DNA of 46,502 bases from Bacteriovoracaceae bacterium (GCA_947447665.1 CANFJX010000015.1:1-46502), one strand, 5' to 3'. Shown: positions 24,549 to 33,781, counted from the first letter of the stretch. Notes: generated from the sequence alone by a model not told the origin. Made by a program: numbers and translations.

Positions 24549-24613
24549 TCGCTTAATTTTAAAAAAGCGCGCTACAGCCTTAAGGTAGATGAATAAATTA
24601 ACTCAGACTGACC

Positions 24614-25969
24614 TTAGCGAAATGCTACTAAGTGGTGGTTCTTTTTCCCTTTTCTCAAAACCAAATAGCAACGATCAATCAGTTGAGCCAGGCCGACGTG
24701 CGCGACAGGATCTGTAATTCGCAGGTTATTCACGTAGACGCCGCCACCTTGAATGTCTTTGCGAGCCTCACCCTTTGAGCTCGAGAGCCGCGTACGAACT
24801 AAAAGATCTACGACTGCCACTCCCTTTTCGGCCTCAGCGAACTCACAGTCAGTCGACGGCGCATCAGCGAAAACTTCCAATAACGTCTTCGCATCTAACG
24901 CGCTCAGTTCCTGACTGAAGAGTGCCTCAGCTGCTGCTTTGGCTTTGAAATACTCCGCCTCACCGTGAACCAGAGTGGTCAACTCGCGTGCCAATGCGTT
25001 TTGAGCCTCACGCTTTTCTGGCTGAGTTTTAAGTGAAGTCTCGAGGCGCTCAATTTCTGACATCTCCAAAAACGTTAAATACTTGATCAGCGACATGACG
25101 TCAGCATCCGGAGTCCGTACCAAGAACTGATAAAACTGGTAAGGACTCGTCTTATCTGCAGTCAGCCAAACTGCGCCGCTCTCGGACTTTCCAAACTTAG
25201 TCCCATCGGACTTAGTCAACAAAGGCCAAGTCAAACCCCAGACAGACTCCGCTACCTTTCCTGTCGATGCCCCGTGCCTTCGAATCATTTCAGTACCAGC
25301 AGTAATATTGCCCCACTGGTCCGCACCACCGATTTGTAGGTGACATTGATACTCGCGGTTCAGATAATAAAAATCATATCCCTGCAGGAGCATGTAGGAG
25401 AACTCAGTATAAGACAGGCCGTGCTCTCGGTCTTCGAGTCGAGACTTCACCGAGTCTTTAGCGATCATATAATTAATGGTAAAGTGCTTGCCGACATCCC
25501 GCAGGAAATCGAGAATATTCATTCCCTCATACCAACTAATATTATTCACCAAGAGGGCGGGATGGGAGCCATCCCAATCTAAAAATCGAGAGACTACTTT
25601 GGAGATCCCTCGGACATTGTGGTCGATTTTTTCACGATCGAGCAAATTTCTCTCCTGAGATTTTCCACTCGGATCACCAATCAATCCGGTCGCCCCCCCG
25701 ACCACCGCAATCACGCGGTGCCCGGCTAACTGAAATCTACGCATCGTCACTAGTCCCATGAGGTGACCAATGTGCAAACTGTCGGCGGTGGGATCGATCC
25801 CGCAGTAAACAGTCATCGACCTCTGAGCCAGCTGATCACGAAGTTCGGGACCAGTCACTTGATAAACAATGCCGCGAGCCTCGAGCTCTTCGTAAAATCC
25901 CTTTTGAGGGCCTACTGCCGACGGAGATGCCTTTACCTGAGAAACTTCTTCCAAGATTACTTTTGTCAC
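24614..25969 (-). CDS. tyrS: Tyrosyl-tRNA synthetase
   Basis: Charges tRNA-Tyr. The chosen start is GTG at 25969, with AAGGAG 8 nt upstream; another GTG 9 nt earlier would be too close to that site. The 451-residue class I enzyme has the HIGH motif (LHIGHL), the tyrosine-site YTEFSYMLLQGYDF, QIGGADQWGN, and KFGKS in the KMSKS position. An S4 RNA-binding domain ends the chain (about residues 375-435, SSSKGEARKDIQGGGVYVNN). It begins 26 nt after polA in the same transcript. No T-box is present. Confidence 0.96.
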   Translation of the reverse strand: MTKVILEEVSQVKASPSAVGPQKGFYEELEARGIVYQVTGPELRDQLAQRSMTVYCGIDPTADSLHIGHLMGLVTMRRFQLAGHRVIAVVGGATGLIGDPSGKSQERNLLDREKIDHNVRGISKVVSRFLDWDGSHPALLVNNISWYEGMNILDFLRDVGKHFTINYMIAKDSVKSRLEDREHGLSYTEFSYMLLQGYDFYYLNREYQCHLQIGGADQWGNITAGTEMIRRHGASTGKVAESVWGLTWPLLTKSDGTKFGKSESGAVWLTADKTSPYQFYQFLVRTPDADVMSLIKYLTFLEMSEIERLETSLKTQPEKREAQNALARELTTLVHGEAEYFKAKAAAEALFSQELSALDAKTLLEVFADAPSTDCEFAEAEKGVAVVDLLVRTRLSSSKGEARKDIQGGGVYVNNLRITDPVAHVGLAQLIDRCYLVLRKGKKNHHLVAFR

Positions 25970-25995
25970 TTTAACCACTCCTTAACCACTCGGTT

Positions 25996-28755
25996 TTAAA
26001 GCACCATCCAATTGGCTCCCGAGGAGGTATTCACTCGGAGAGGCACAGAAAGACTCATGGCATTTTCCATGACTTCAGTGACGAGCTGCTTGACTGCCTC
26101 GACTTCGCTTAAAGGACAGTCTAAAACCACCTCGTCATGCACTTGAATCGTCAAACGAGAGCGATAACCCTCAGATTCCAAGCGTCGGTCTAATTCGATC
26201 ATCGCCAACTTCATCAGATCCGCCGCCGTCGCCTGAATTGGCGTATTCATCGCCATCCGTTCGGCATTGGCTCGAATCATCGCATTTTTAGAATGAATGT
26301 CAGGCAATTTTCGCTTTCGACCCAAACACGAAGTCACAAACCCTTTTTCTCGGGCACCCGCTATTTGAGCATCCAGAAACTCTTTCACACCTCGATACCG
26401 CTCGAAGTACCGCTCGATCATTTCCTTAGCGTCTTTTCGCGAGATCTTCAACTCTTGGGATAGCCCAAAGACCGTCTTTCCGTACATCAGACCAAAGTTA
26501 ATGGCCTTAGCAATACTTCGTTGCTCGTCGCTGACGAGATCAGGCGCTATTCCAAAAATTTCCCCAGCCGTCCGACGATGCACGTCCTCACCCTTTTTAA
26601 AGGAGCTCACTAGTTCTGGATCGCCGCTCATATGGGCCAGAAGCCGAAGCTCAACTTGGCTATAATCCGCTGAAACCAGAAGGTTACCCTCCGAGGGGAG
26701 AAAAGCCCTTCGGATTCTCATCCCGCGTTCACTCCGAATCGGGATATTCTGCAAGTTCGGATCAGACGAGGAGAGTCTGCCCGTCGCCGTCACAGTTTGG
26801 TGAAAACTAGCATGGATCTTATGTGTTTTGGGATCGCGCAATTCCGGGAGAGGATCCACATAAGTCCCCTTGAGCTTAGCAATTTCGCGGTACTCCAAGA
26901 GCAGGCGGGGCACCTCATGCAGAGGAGATAAGGCCTCTAAAACTGAGGCATCGGTCGAAAATCCCGTCTTCGTTTTAGATTGAGTCGGAAGCTTGAGATC
27001 CTCAAACAATAAGGTAGCAATTTGCTTAGGTGAGTTCAAATTAATGGGCCGCGCAGCAAATACCTGCACTCGCTCCTCAATCCGGCGCAAGTCTTGATCG
27101 AACTCCTGAGAAAGTTCGTGCAAATAGGGCACGTCGATCGCTACGCCCTGAAGCTCCATTTTCGAGAGAATTTGAACCAGCGGGAGATCTACTTGCTCAA
27201 AGACTCGAGTCAAACCCTCTGCTTCGAGCAATCCCTGGAGTTGCCTCCAGAGCTTCATCGCCACCCAAGCATCCTCAGCCGAGTATCGGGTTGCATCGGC
27301 AATCTTCACTTGATCAAAAGTGATCTGCTCCTTACCCTTCCCGCAAACCTGCTCATACGTTTGGACCTCATATCCGAGGTAATGCTCTGCCAAACCTTTT
27401 AAATTGTGGCGTCCCTCTGGGTCGAGTAGATAGGCAGCAACCATCGTATCAGCGCCTATACCCTGGGGATTAAACCCATTTGCCCTGAGGATGCTCCAAT
27501 CAAACTTCAGGTTCTGACCAATTTTTTTAATCTTCTCATTTTCTATGATCGGCTTCAGTGATTCAAATACCCGCGCACGAGAAAGCTGGGGCATAGACGT
27601 ATCTTGGTGACCCAGGGGGATATAGCAGCCAAACTCGGGATCATAGCAAACTGCGACCCCAACGATTTGCGCTTCACGGGGGTTGAGCGACGTGGTCTCT
27701 AAATCAAACCCGAATTCAGTCGAGTTCTTTAAATTTTCAAGGAGAGCCTCGAAATCATGCTCCGTATTTATGGTGCGAAAACGATGAGACGTCTCCTCTC
27801 GGGAGACCACCTCTTGAGGCGCATCCGATTGACCTTGAACTGGATGGCTTGCCAAGCCCCGGGTCACCTTCCACTTACTCGAGAGGGCATGAAAGCTCAG
27901 CTCTTTGAAAAGTTTTTCACAAGCCTCCGTAACATGAAATCGGTAAAGCAAAGACTCCTCATCCATGACCACCGGCAGATCACTCCGCAAAGTTGCCAAA
28001 TCGGCCGAAAGGAGGGCATCCATGCGACCCGACTTGAGGGACTCCCCTTTTTTACCAGGAATTTTTCCGCTTTGAGCCGCCTCTAATACCCCCTCAAGCG
28101 ACTCATATTCACGTAATAACTCGGAAGCTCCCTTGGGACCGATTCCAGCTACTCCCGGAATATTATCTGAGGAATCCCCCACCAAAGCTAGATAGTCCCT
28201 CAATTGTGTCGGGGTGATCGAAAATTTCTCTACCACCTCCGGCACCCCATAAACCTGATTGGACATGGTATCCCAAACACAGACCCGGTCGTTCACTAAC
28301 TGCATCAGATCCTTATCCCCTGAGACAATCACTACCTGATTTTTAGGTGAAGCCTCACACCAGCGTTGAGTTAAGGTGGCGATGAGATCATCAGCCTCGA
28401 CCCCCGATTGTCGGTAGGTTTGAATTTCGAAGCATCGGATCATTTCTTCGATTCGACCAAATTGAGGTTTGAGATCATCCGGAGGCTCGCTCCGGTGGGC
28501 TTTATACTCTGAATAGATCGCCTCTCGAAAGGAAGGCTCAGGAGAGTCATAAACCACTGACAAATAACGGGGCTTAGCCTCATCCGAGATGCGGGCTAAC
28601 ATCGTGGCCACACCATAAACCGCATTGGTGGGCTCCCCTGTCTGACTTTTTAATGATCGAATCGCGAAAAACGCCCGGAAAATAAACGAACTGACGTCGA
28701 TGAGATACAAGGCATGGGACGAATCGGGGAGCGTGGTCTTAGATGTTTTTAACAT
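25996..28755 (-). CDS. polA: DNA polymerase I
   Basis: Repair and Okazaki-fragment polymerase of 919 residues with all three domains. Residues about 15-290 are the 5'-3' exonuclease (LIDVSSFIFRAFFAI, GVEADDLIATL, SGDKDLMQLV, GDSSDNIPGV). Residues about 320-510 are the 3'-5' exonuclease, with its acidic residues apparently intact (FDLETTSLNP, NLKFDWSIL, YSAEDAW). The remainder is the polymerase (VSADYSQVELRLLAHMSGD, RSIAKAINFGLMYG, QVHDEVVLDCP). The normal length and preserved proofreading motifs suggest full function. The RDD gene is 8 nt upstream and tyrS 26 nt downstream. Confidence 0.97.
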   Translation of the reverse strand: MLKTSKTTLPDSSHALYLIDVSSFIFRAFFAIRSLKSQTGEPTNAVYGVATMLARISDEAKPRYLSVVYDSPEPSFREAIYSEYKAHRSEPPDDLKPQFGRIEEMIRCFEIQTYRQSGVEADDLIATLTQRWCEASPKNQVVIVSGDKDLMQLVNDRVCVWDTMSNQVYGVPEVVEKFSITPTQLRDYLALVGDSSDNIPGVAGIGPKGASELLREYESLEGVLEAAQSGKIPGKKGESLKSGRMDALLSADLATLRSDLPVVMDEESLLYRFHVTEACEKLFKELSFHALSSKWKVTRGLASHPVQGQSDAPQEVVSREETSHRFRTINTEHDFEALLENLKNSTEFGFDLETTSLNPREAQIVGVAVCYDPEFGCYIPLGHQDTSMPQLSRARVFESLKPIIENEKIKKIGQNLKFDWSILRANGFNPQGIGADTMVAAYLLDPEGRHNLKGLAEHYLGYEVQTYEQVCGKGKEQITFDQVKIADATRYSAEDAWVAMKLWRQLQGLLEAEGLTRVFEQVDLPLVQILSKMELQGVAIDVPYLHELSQEFDQDLRRIEERVQVFAARPINLNSPKQIATLLFEDLKLPTQSKTKTGFSTDASVLEALSPLHEVPRLLLEYREIAKLKGTYVDPLPELRDPKTHKIHASFHQTVTATGRLSSSDPNLQNIPIRSERGMRIRRAFLPSEGNLLVSADYSQVELRLLAHMSGDPELVSSFKKGEDVHRRTAGEIFGIAPDLVSDEQRSIAKAINFGLMYGKTVFGLSQELKISRKDAKEMIERYFERYRGVKEFLDAQIAGAREKGFVTSCLGRKRKLPDIHSKNAMIRANAERMAMNTPIQATAADLMKLAMIELDRRLESEGYRSRLTIQVHDEVVLDCPLSEVEAVKQLVTEVMENAMSLSVPLRVNTSSGANWMVL

Positions 28756-28763
28756 CCTTGAAG

Positions 28764-29228
28764 CTATACACCGGAGTCCTTACGGACCTCAACGACTTCT
28801 GTATCGGCCATCACATCCCCTAAGCGATGGCCAGTCTCAACCGTAAGTATCAAGTAAACTTCGATCAGCATGAGAGGCAGGCCAATGAGACCCGCAATGA
28901 GCCACCCCCAGACCGGAATGATGGCAAAAAAGGTAGCCACTCCCACTGGGGCATTTCTCAGAGCTGCGTCTTTCCAGTAGGCGGGCCTTTTTTCTAAAAC
29001 CTGGACTACTTTCAGCCCCAGGAGCCTTTTGCCCAGACTTGCCCCGGCTCGCTTGTTAAAACTCAGTGCATCCCCAAAAATACTATAGATAAAACCGCAC
29101 AGGGGACCCATTGGGTAGGGTAGAAAATAGGCGAGAAGAAAAACAAAAAGCAAATCAATCAACTTTGCTAAAATCCGATTGAAAATATTTGCCCGACTCG
29201 GTGGGTGCACCGGTACAACCAGAAACAT
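28764..29228 (-). CDS. RDD-family membrane protein
   Basis: A 154-residue inner-membrane protein; the ATG at 29228 follows AAAGGTG at good distance, while a GTG 12 nt earlier is an alternative. It shows the RDD pattern: Arg in NRILAKLIDLLFV, Asp in the first helix, GKRLLGLKV, and the closing HRLGDVMADTEVV. Three hydrophobic segments lie at about 15-45, 90-118 and 118-140. The family's transport or envelope role is not well defined. It is the first gene of the operon with polA and tyrS. Confidence 0.82.
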   Translation of the reverse strand: MFLVVPVHPPSRANIFNRILAKLIDLLFVFLLAYFLPYPMGPLCGFIYSIFGDALSFNKRAGASLGKRLLGLKVVQVLEKRPAYWKDAALRNAPVGVATFFAIIPVWGWLIAGLIGLPLMLIEVYLILTVETGHRLGDVMADTEVVEVRKDSGV

Positions 29229-29359
29229 TCCTAGGCCCACCTTTCCATTCAGTCCCGCTCAACCTGGGACTCGACCTCTTAAAAAAACCATGCTAGAAAA
29301 CCTGAGCTTATAGATTAACGCGGTTTTAAACAAAAACAAAAAGAGATTTGAGGTATTCT

Positions 29360-29692
29360 GTGACTGACTCAAAAAATATCATGCATGCAACTGACGCAAA
29401 TTTTGACACCGATGTCATGGGAACCGCCCAACTCAGCCTGGTTGATTTTTGGGCCGAATGGTGTGGACCCTGCCGCCAATTGGGCCCGATCATCGAACAA
29501 CTCGCTGACGACTACGCCGGTAGGGTCAAGGTGTTTAAACTCAATGTCGACGAAAACTCGAACACCCCAGGTCGCTTCGGTATCCGAGGGATTCCCACCG
29601 TACTTTTTTTCAAAGGTGGGCAGTTGGTGGACCAACTTGTCGGTAACCACCCTAAAGCGACCCTCAGTGCTTTAATCGAAAAACATCTTTAG
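29360..29692 (+). CDS. trxA: Thioredoxin
   Basis: A 110-residue cytoplasmic disulfide reductase. GTG at 29360 is preferred because GAGG is 6 nt upstream; TTG at 29348 and ATG at 29381 are alternatives. The redox motif WCGPC has Cys35 and Cys38, the cis-proline is in GIPTVLFF, and Asp29 (VDFWA) is the buried acid. It is divergent from the RDD-polA operon and converges on the RING/Rcat-like gene 12 nt later. Confidence 0.94.
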   Translation: MTDSKNIMHATDANFDTDVMGTAQLSLVDFWAEWCGPCRQLGPIIEQLADDYAGRVKVFKLNVDENSNTPGRFGIRGIPTVLFFKGGQLVDQLVGNHPKATLSALIEKHL

Positions 29693-29704
29693 TACCTAGG
29701 GCAA

Positions 29705-31069
29705 CTACCAAACACACCGAACCGATGCGGGGTGGTGAACGTAGCCTTTGCCGATTCTGCCCGAGTAGCCAATGAAGTTGGCAGCAAAGCTATTATCGGT
29801 TGGATAAACCGATGCGGACCAAAATGTTTTTTGACTCATTGGAATGAGATTGCGATTGTAACCGTTAACGTCATAATTAGGCGCGCCGTAAACGGGCTGT
29901 TGCGATCCCATGGTTCGACTCAATGCAATGAATTCGGCCTGAGTCGGTAATCTCGAACTACCGCCCAGACCAGCGCAATATTCCACTGCATTTTGTTGAG
30001 TCATACTCACAGGAGCTGGACCGCTCCAAATCAACCCAGCGGCTTCGTACGGATGACCGAGGGCTCTGAAATTTAGACTGAGCTCATTGAATCGGGGATG
30101 ACCCTCCAGCACGGCGACAATATCAGGAGGGGCGTCTTTCACGTCGAGAGAGGCTAGGACCGGACCGCCGAGACGGAGAATTTCTGCTTCAATTAATTCC
30201 CCGTTCTTTTTGTCGTTTACCTGCCGCCGATAGATCGCCTCGTTTTGTAAGAGTTCAATCTTCGCAACGGGGGCAAGATCAGCATTGGATCTGACCTGTT
30301 CAAGCCAAACTGATGTGGCAAGTCCTGCAGGCATAGGCCACATTTTCTTTTCTTCGAGGAGAGCCTGATTCTCCAAGAGAGCCTGTTTGCGAGTAGAATC
30401 CTCGACTTTACTTCGCAGTAAGGCGGCCAGATTTTTTCTAGCCAGTAACCAGTGGTAGCGCCCTAAATAACCCGGACGTTGCTCCCAATAATTATTGCTA
30501 TGCGCCAGTGCGTGTGCGTGCCCCGTCGCGCTGTCCCCTTGAGACTCGAGACAAAGGTAGCAAAATCGGTTGCCACATTCTTCGTTCTGACATTGAGCTG
30601 CATTACATCCTTCGATCCGATCACAGGCCGCCCCACATCCCTCAGCAGGACACTGAACTACGAAAGATTCTGTAATTCCCAGTTTAAGGCGACTCAATTG
30701 TTCTTTGGATTTACTTTCATCCACTGGACGCCCAGCCCGATAGATTCGTGTTTGAAGTGCGACCTGCTCACTAGGCTCGAGAATTGCCATTACTTCGGCA
30801 AGCGGAAACTTGTGCCCACAGCCCATACCGCAGCAGCTGAGCCCCTGGCTTTGCATTTGATTGAGATTTTCATGGGACTTCACCTGATGGGTCAGGCACT
30901 CCTGATCTATTCGGTGACCGCGAGCGCAACTCAGAGCTTGGTGACGATAAACCAAAGCGTCCGGGACATCCCCAGCGCAAACCGTGCAAAGTTTTCCCGC
31001 GTAGACTTCGCCGTGAAACCCGAGAAATAGAACAAATAGAAGAACTAAATTTTTAATTAATTTTTTCAT
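29705..31069 (-). CDS. Exported RING1 plus RING2/Rcat-like protein with a DUF1566-like C-terminus
   Basis: A 454-residue protein beginning at the ATG at 31069. A signal peptide (KKLIKNLVLLFVLFLGF, cleavage likely after VYA) leads to a Cys/His-rich region. Residues 28-84 look like a RING1: Cys28, Cys31, Cys48, His52, Cys58, His61, Cys79/80, Cys84. Residues 140-186 form a second module: Cys140, Cys145, Cys155, Cys160, Cys165, Cys170, Cys173, His184. Spacing from Cys145 to Cys173 (9, 4, 4, 4, 2) equals that of parkin RING2 from Cys421 to Cys449, placing Cys155 (IEGC) at the catalytic Cys431. The parkin catalytic His and Glu positions are Ala157 and Arg168 here, and no separate IBR lies between. 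Residues about 340-454 resemble DUF1566 (GLIWSG, LPTQAEF, FWSAS, VRCVW). Activity is unproven. Confidence 0.68.
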   Translation of the reverse strand: MKKLIKNLVLLFVLFLGFHGEVYAGKLCTVCAGDVPDALVYRHQALSCARGHRIDQECLTHQVKSHENLNQMQSQGLSCCGMGCGHKFPLAEVMAILEPSEQVALQTRIYRAGRPVDESKSKEQLSRLKLGITESFVVQCPAEGCGAACDRIEGCNAAQCQNEECGNRFCYLCLESQGDSATGHAHALAHSNNYWEQRPGYLGRYHWLLARKNLAALLRSKVEDSTRKQALLENQALLEEKKMWPMPAGLATSVWLEQVRSNADLAPVAKIELLQNEAIYRRQVNDKKNGELIEAEILRLGGPVLASLDVKDAPPDIVAVLEGHPRFNELSLNFRALGHPYEAAGLIWSGPAPVSMTQQNAVEYCAGLGGSSRLPTQAEFIALSRTMGSQQPVYGAPNYDVNGYNRNLIPMSQKTFWSASVYPTDNSFAANFIGYSGRIGKGYVHHPASVRCVW

Positions 31070-31135
31070 ATTCAAATTTCTCTGAGTGCCTAAAACGAAA
31101 AGGCTCCTCAGATTTAAATGAAATAGAGCAAGCAT

Positions 31136-31399
31136 AATGCCAAACCGATGCGGCGCATTAACTTCATGTTTTCAAATAATTATGTGAGTGTGTTCTTTGC
31201 AAAATTTCAATAGTACTTGGGCAGGTGTCAAAAAATTAGACATCGGACCAAACTGAGATATTTAGATGATGTTAAAAAAACCTGACTGTTTATCGGTTGA
31301 CCGCCCTGTGAAATCCAGTATCCTATGACTAGAGTGACTCAATTTTAAAAATTAGGATCTAGTCACGATTTTACATGGAATGTAAAAAGGAGAGCGCTC
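31136..31399. other. Intergenic region with a candidate promoter for the motor cluster
   Basis: No gene is seen. TTGACC (31297-31302) and TATCCT (31319-31324), 16 nt apart, could drive the plus-strand TolQ-like cluster. AAAAGGAG precedes its ATG. The A/T-rich part upstream may hold the promoter of the minus-strand RING/Rcat-like gene. Confidence 0.35.
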
Positions 31400-32068
31400 A
31401 TGGAATCAGGGGGCTTCGTACAAGGTTTTCTAGCAGCATTACAAAGTGGCGATCCGTCCATGATGTTGATCGCAGTCAATTTGGCACTTTCTCTCGCGTT
31501 TGTGTTTGAGCGGGTGTCACGACTCTTTTTCCAGTATAACGTAGACGGCCCTTCGTTTATGTTTGAAATTCAAAAATACATCCTCGCAAATGACCTCGAT
31601 GGCGCTATCCGACTCTGTAATGGATCCGGGCAGGCGGCCCTCCCTAAGGTCATCAAAGCAGGTCTCCAAAGAGCCTCTCGGGATGAATCTCAAATTCAAA
31701 ACGCCATCGACGCTACCAGCTTAGAAGTCATCCCAAAACTAGAACGAAGACTCCCCTACCTGGCACTCATCGCCAATATTGCCACCCTGTTCGGATTACT
31801 CGGAACTATTACGGGCTTAATTCGTTCCTTCGGCGCTATTGCCTTAGCAGACCCTGCCCAAAGGCAAGCGATCTTAGGTAAAGGAATTAGCGAAGCCATG
31901 AACGCGACTGCATTCGGTTTGATCACGGCTATTTTCACCATGATCATGCACAGCATCCTCTCTAACAAGGCCAGCAAGATCGTCGAAGAAATCGACGAAT
32001 TTGGAGTTAAGCTCCTCGATCTCCTTTCTGCCAGAAAATATAAACACGCGTCTCAGAGAGAGGAATAG
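31400..32068 (+). CDS. TolQ/ExbB/MotA-family proton channel (AglR-like)
   Basis: A 222-residue inner-membrane protein with three hydrophobic segments (about 20-40, 120-148, 170-190). The second and third carry family signatures (LPYLALIANIATLFGLLGTITGLIRSF and GISEAMNATAFGLITAIFTMI; Gly-, Thr- and Ala-rich proton path). It forms the stator of proton-driven complexes with the two TolR-like proteins encoded next, as in Tol-Pal, Exb-TonB or the Agl gliding motor. AAAAGGAG lies upstream of the ATG. tolA, tolB, pal or tonB are not nearby, so the two-TolR arrangement suggests an Agl-type motor. Confidence 0.87.
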   Translation: MESGGFVQGFLAALQSGDPSMMLIAVNLALSLAFVFERVSRLFFQYNVDGPSFMFEIQKYILANDLDGAIRLCNGSGQAALPKVIKAGLQRASRDESQIQNAIDATSLEVIPKLERRLPYLALIANIATLFGLLGTITGLIRSFGAIALADPAQRQAILGKGISEAMNATAFGLITAIFTMIMHSILSNKASKIVEEIDEFGVKLLDLLSARKYKHASQREE

Positions 32069-32076
32069 TACACGCC

Positions 32077-32625
32077 GTGTTAAAACGACCCAGCTCCCGA
32101 AGAAAGTCTCATTCCGAGGGGATTGAACTGAACCTCGTGCCGATCCTCGACACCATGGTTACGCTGATTGGGTTCCTGCTGTTCACCACGTCGTTCCTCG
32201 CCATTGTGAGTATTGAATCGCCCTTGCCTATCTCAAGCACCGAAGAAGTCATGGAGAAGCTGAAAGAGAAACCTCTCCAACTCACGGTAGCCATTAATGA
32301 GGGCACGACTGAGATCTATAGCGTCTCCGACAAAATTCCGCGCAAATCGATCCCAAACACAGCGGAGGGAGCAGTCGACCTCAAAGCCCTCCACGAAGGT
32401 GTGATCGAAGTCAAAAAACAATTCCCTTCTGAGGAGACTGTTGTACTAGCACCCAAGGCAGGAATTGCTTACGAAACCATCATCACTGTGATGGACGCTC
32501 TCAGAGGGCTAGAGCCCACTGACCCTCCCATCTATCGTAAAAATACTCGAACCGGCGTCGACGAACCCGCCAAAGGACTCTTTACTAACGTCATTTTTGG
32601 CAACCTCCTGACGGGGGACAAGTAA
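32077..32625 (+). CDS. TolR/ExbD-like motor subunit, first
   Basis: A 182-residue protein with one N-terminal transmembrane helix and a periplasmic domain. The start is GTG at 32077 with AGGA 12 nt upstream. The essential membrane aspartate is Asp25 in LVPILDTMVTLIGFLL. Hydrophobic and beta-rich parts follow (LTVAINEG, IITVMDALRGLEP). The periplasmic domain is larger than that of E. coli TolR (about 142 residues). It starts 8 nt after the TolQ-like gene and ends directly at the next start codon. Confidence 0.83.
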   Translation: MLKRPSSRRKSHSEGIELNLVPILDTMVTLIGFLLFTTSFLAIVSIESPLPISSTEEVMEKLKEKPLQLTVAINEGTTEIYSVSDKIPRKSIPNTAEGAVDLKALHEGVIEVKKQFPSEETVVLAPKAGIAYETIITVMDALRGLEPTDPPIYRKNTRTGVDEPAKGLFTNVIFGNLLTGDK

Positions 32626-33198
32626 ATGGCTTCTAGAAGAGGGATTGGCTCCAGGCGAGGTAGAAGAAGAGTCAAGAAAGCATTTGAACTCCAGCTAACC
32701 AGCATGATGGACGTGTTGGTGATTATCGTCGTTTTTCTCCTCAAGAGCTACAACATCAGTACCCATAATTTTTCAAATGCCTCTGGCCTCCAGCTCCCAA
32801 TTTCCGGATCGCAGGACAACCCTACCGACAGCGTCCAGGTCATCGTGACCCCAGAAGCACTCACCGTAGAAAATGAACGTATCCTCGACTTTCAGCAGAT
32901 CGCGCTCAACGCTGGCAGCAAAGAAGCAACCTACGCATTTAAGCCGACTGACCTCGATGAGAGCGGCATGAGAATCCTTCCGCTTTACGACGCCCTCGTC
33001 AAAGCTAAAGAACGTACCGAACTCCTCCTCGCCAAATCCAAAAAACGGGTCGACGGTAAACCCCTTGCCTTCGAGGGTATCTTAGCGATCCAAGCCGATA
33101 AACGAGTCAAATACGATACGATTAAAAAAATTATGTACTCTGCCGGAGCCGCTGGCTACCGTGTCTTTCGCTTTCTTGCCATGAAGAAGGACACCTAG
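32626..33198 (+). CDS. TolR/ExbD-like motor subunit, second
   Basis: A 190-residue protein starting immediately after the stop of the first TolR-like gene. A very basic N-terminus (RRGIGSRRGRRR) stays inside. The membrane helix has Asp29 in TSMMDVLVIIVVFLL, the proton-binding position. The periplasmic part includes QVIVTPEALTVENERI and ILAIQADKRVKYDTIKKIMYSAG, a typical ExbD fold end. Two different TolR-like subunits per TolQ-like channel is the AglRSV-type gene order known from myxobacteria. Confidence 0.83.
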   Translation: MASRRGIGSRRGRRRVKKAFELQLTSMMDVLVIIVVFLLKSYNISTHNFSNASGLQLPISGSQDNPTDSVQVIVTPEALTVENERILDFQQIALNAGSKEATYAFKPTDLDESGMRILPLYDALVKAKERTELLLAKSKKRVDGKPLAFEGILAIQADKRVKYDTIKKIMYSAGAAGYRVFRFLAMKKDT

Positions 33199-33442
33199 TC
33201 GATACCTAATCGGCACCCAGCCGCGCGGCACCGAGAGTATGGTCCTTGCGCAGGCTATCCCCTTCTTCTCTGTCTACGGCTCGATTCGATGAATAAAAAT
33301 TCAACACAGTCATCGACTCCCTATCAAGTATAGAAAAATGAAGTCACTTCTTTTCCTTAATCATTCCAACACTCTGCCGTCTGATAGAGGGTACAAATAT
33401 TTCTGGCACCGCTCTTGCTTTAGGCAGCCGCGGCAGGTGATT

Positions 33443-33778
33443 ATGACTCAAGTGATTTCTTTGGACCAAGCACGTGAAGCAAAAAAGATTCGAGAGGGCG
33501 ACCCCCGTTACCAAGCTCAATTAGAGCAGATGGATAAACTCGAACTCCTCGAGGAGATGATGCGCTTTCAGACGGAACGCACCAACTCCGGCAAACTCAC
33601 GATCAAGCTGATCGTGCGCGGACAGATTCTTTTTAAAATCTTAGAGGCTCAAGCGGAAACGCATGAACTCCGTGATCTATCAAAAACCTATTGTCGCCAT
33701 CTTAAGCTCGAGCTCGACGCTTACCTCAAGGCACAGAAGTCCCCAGGCCAGCGTCGCCCCGGCCAAAAACGAAGCTAA
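33443..33778 (+). CDS. Small hypothetical protein, 111 residues
   Basis: Unrecognised. The ATG at 33443 is taken (AGGTGA upstream); the in-frame upstream extension to 33338 looks non-coding. The protein is helical and charged (SLDQAREAKKIREGD, then LELLEEMMRFQTERT) with a very basic end (GQRRPGQKRS). It might be a small cytoplasmic adaptor. It converges on the PhoH-like gene 3 nt later. The 244 nt before it hold nothing I can identify. Confidence 0.55.
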   Translation: MTQVISLDQAREAKKIREGDPRYQAQLEQMDKLELLEEMMRFQTERTNSGKLTIKLIVRGQILFKILEAQAETHELRDLSKTYCRHLKLELDAYLKAQKSPGQRRPGQKRS

Positions 33779-33781
33779 GTG

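Noticed and set aside
30479..31030. Plus-strand open frame of 183 codons opposite the RING/Rcat-like gene
   Set aside because: The minus frame has a signal peptide and ordered Cys motifs; the plus frame has no recognisable features.
29717..31155. ACCGATGCGG found at about 29718, 29808 and 31144
   Set aside because: Two copies simply encode the same Ala/Ser-Val stretch in the DUF1566-like domain and the third is short; not enough for a repeat family.
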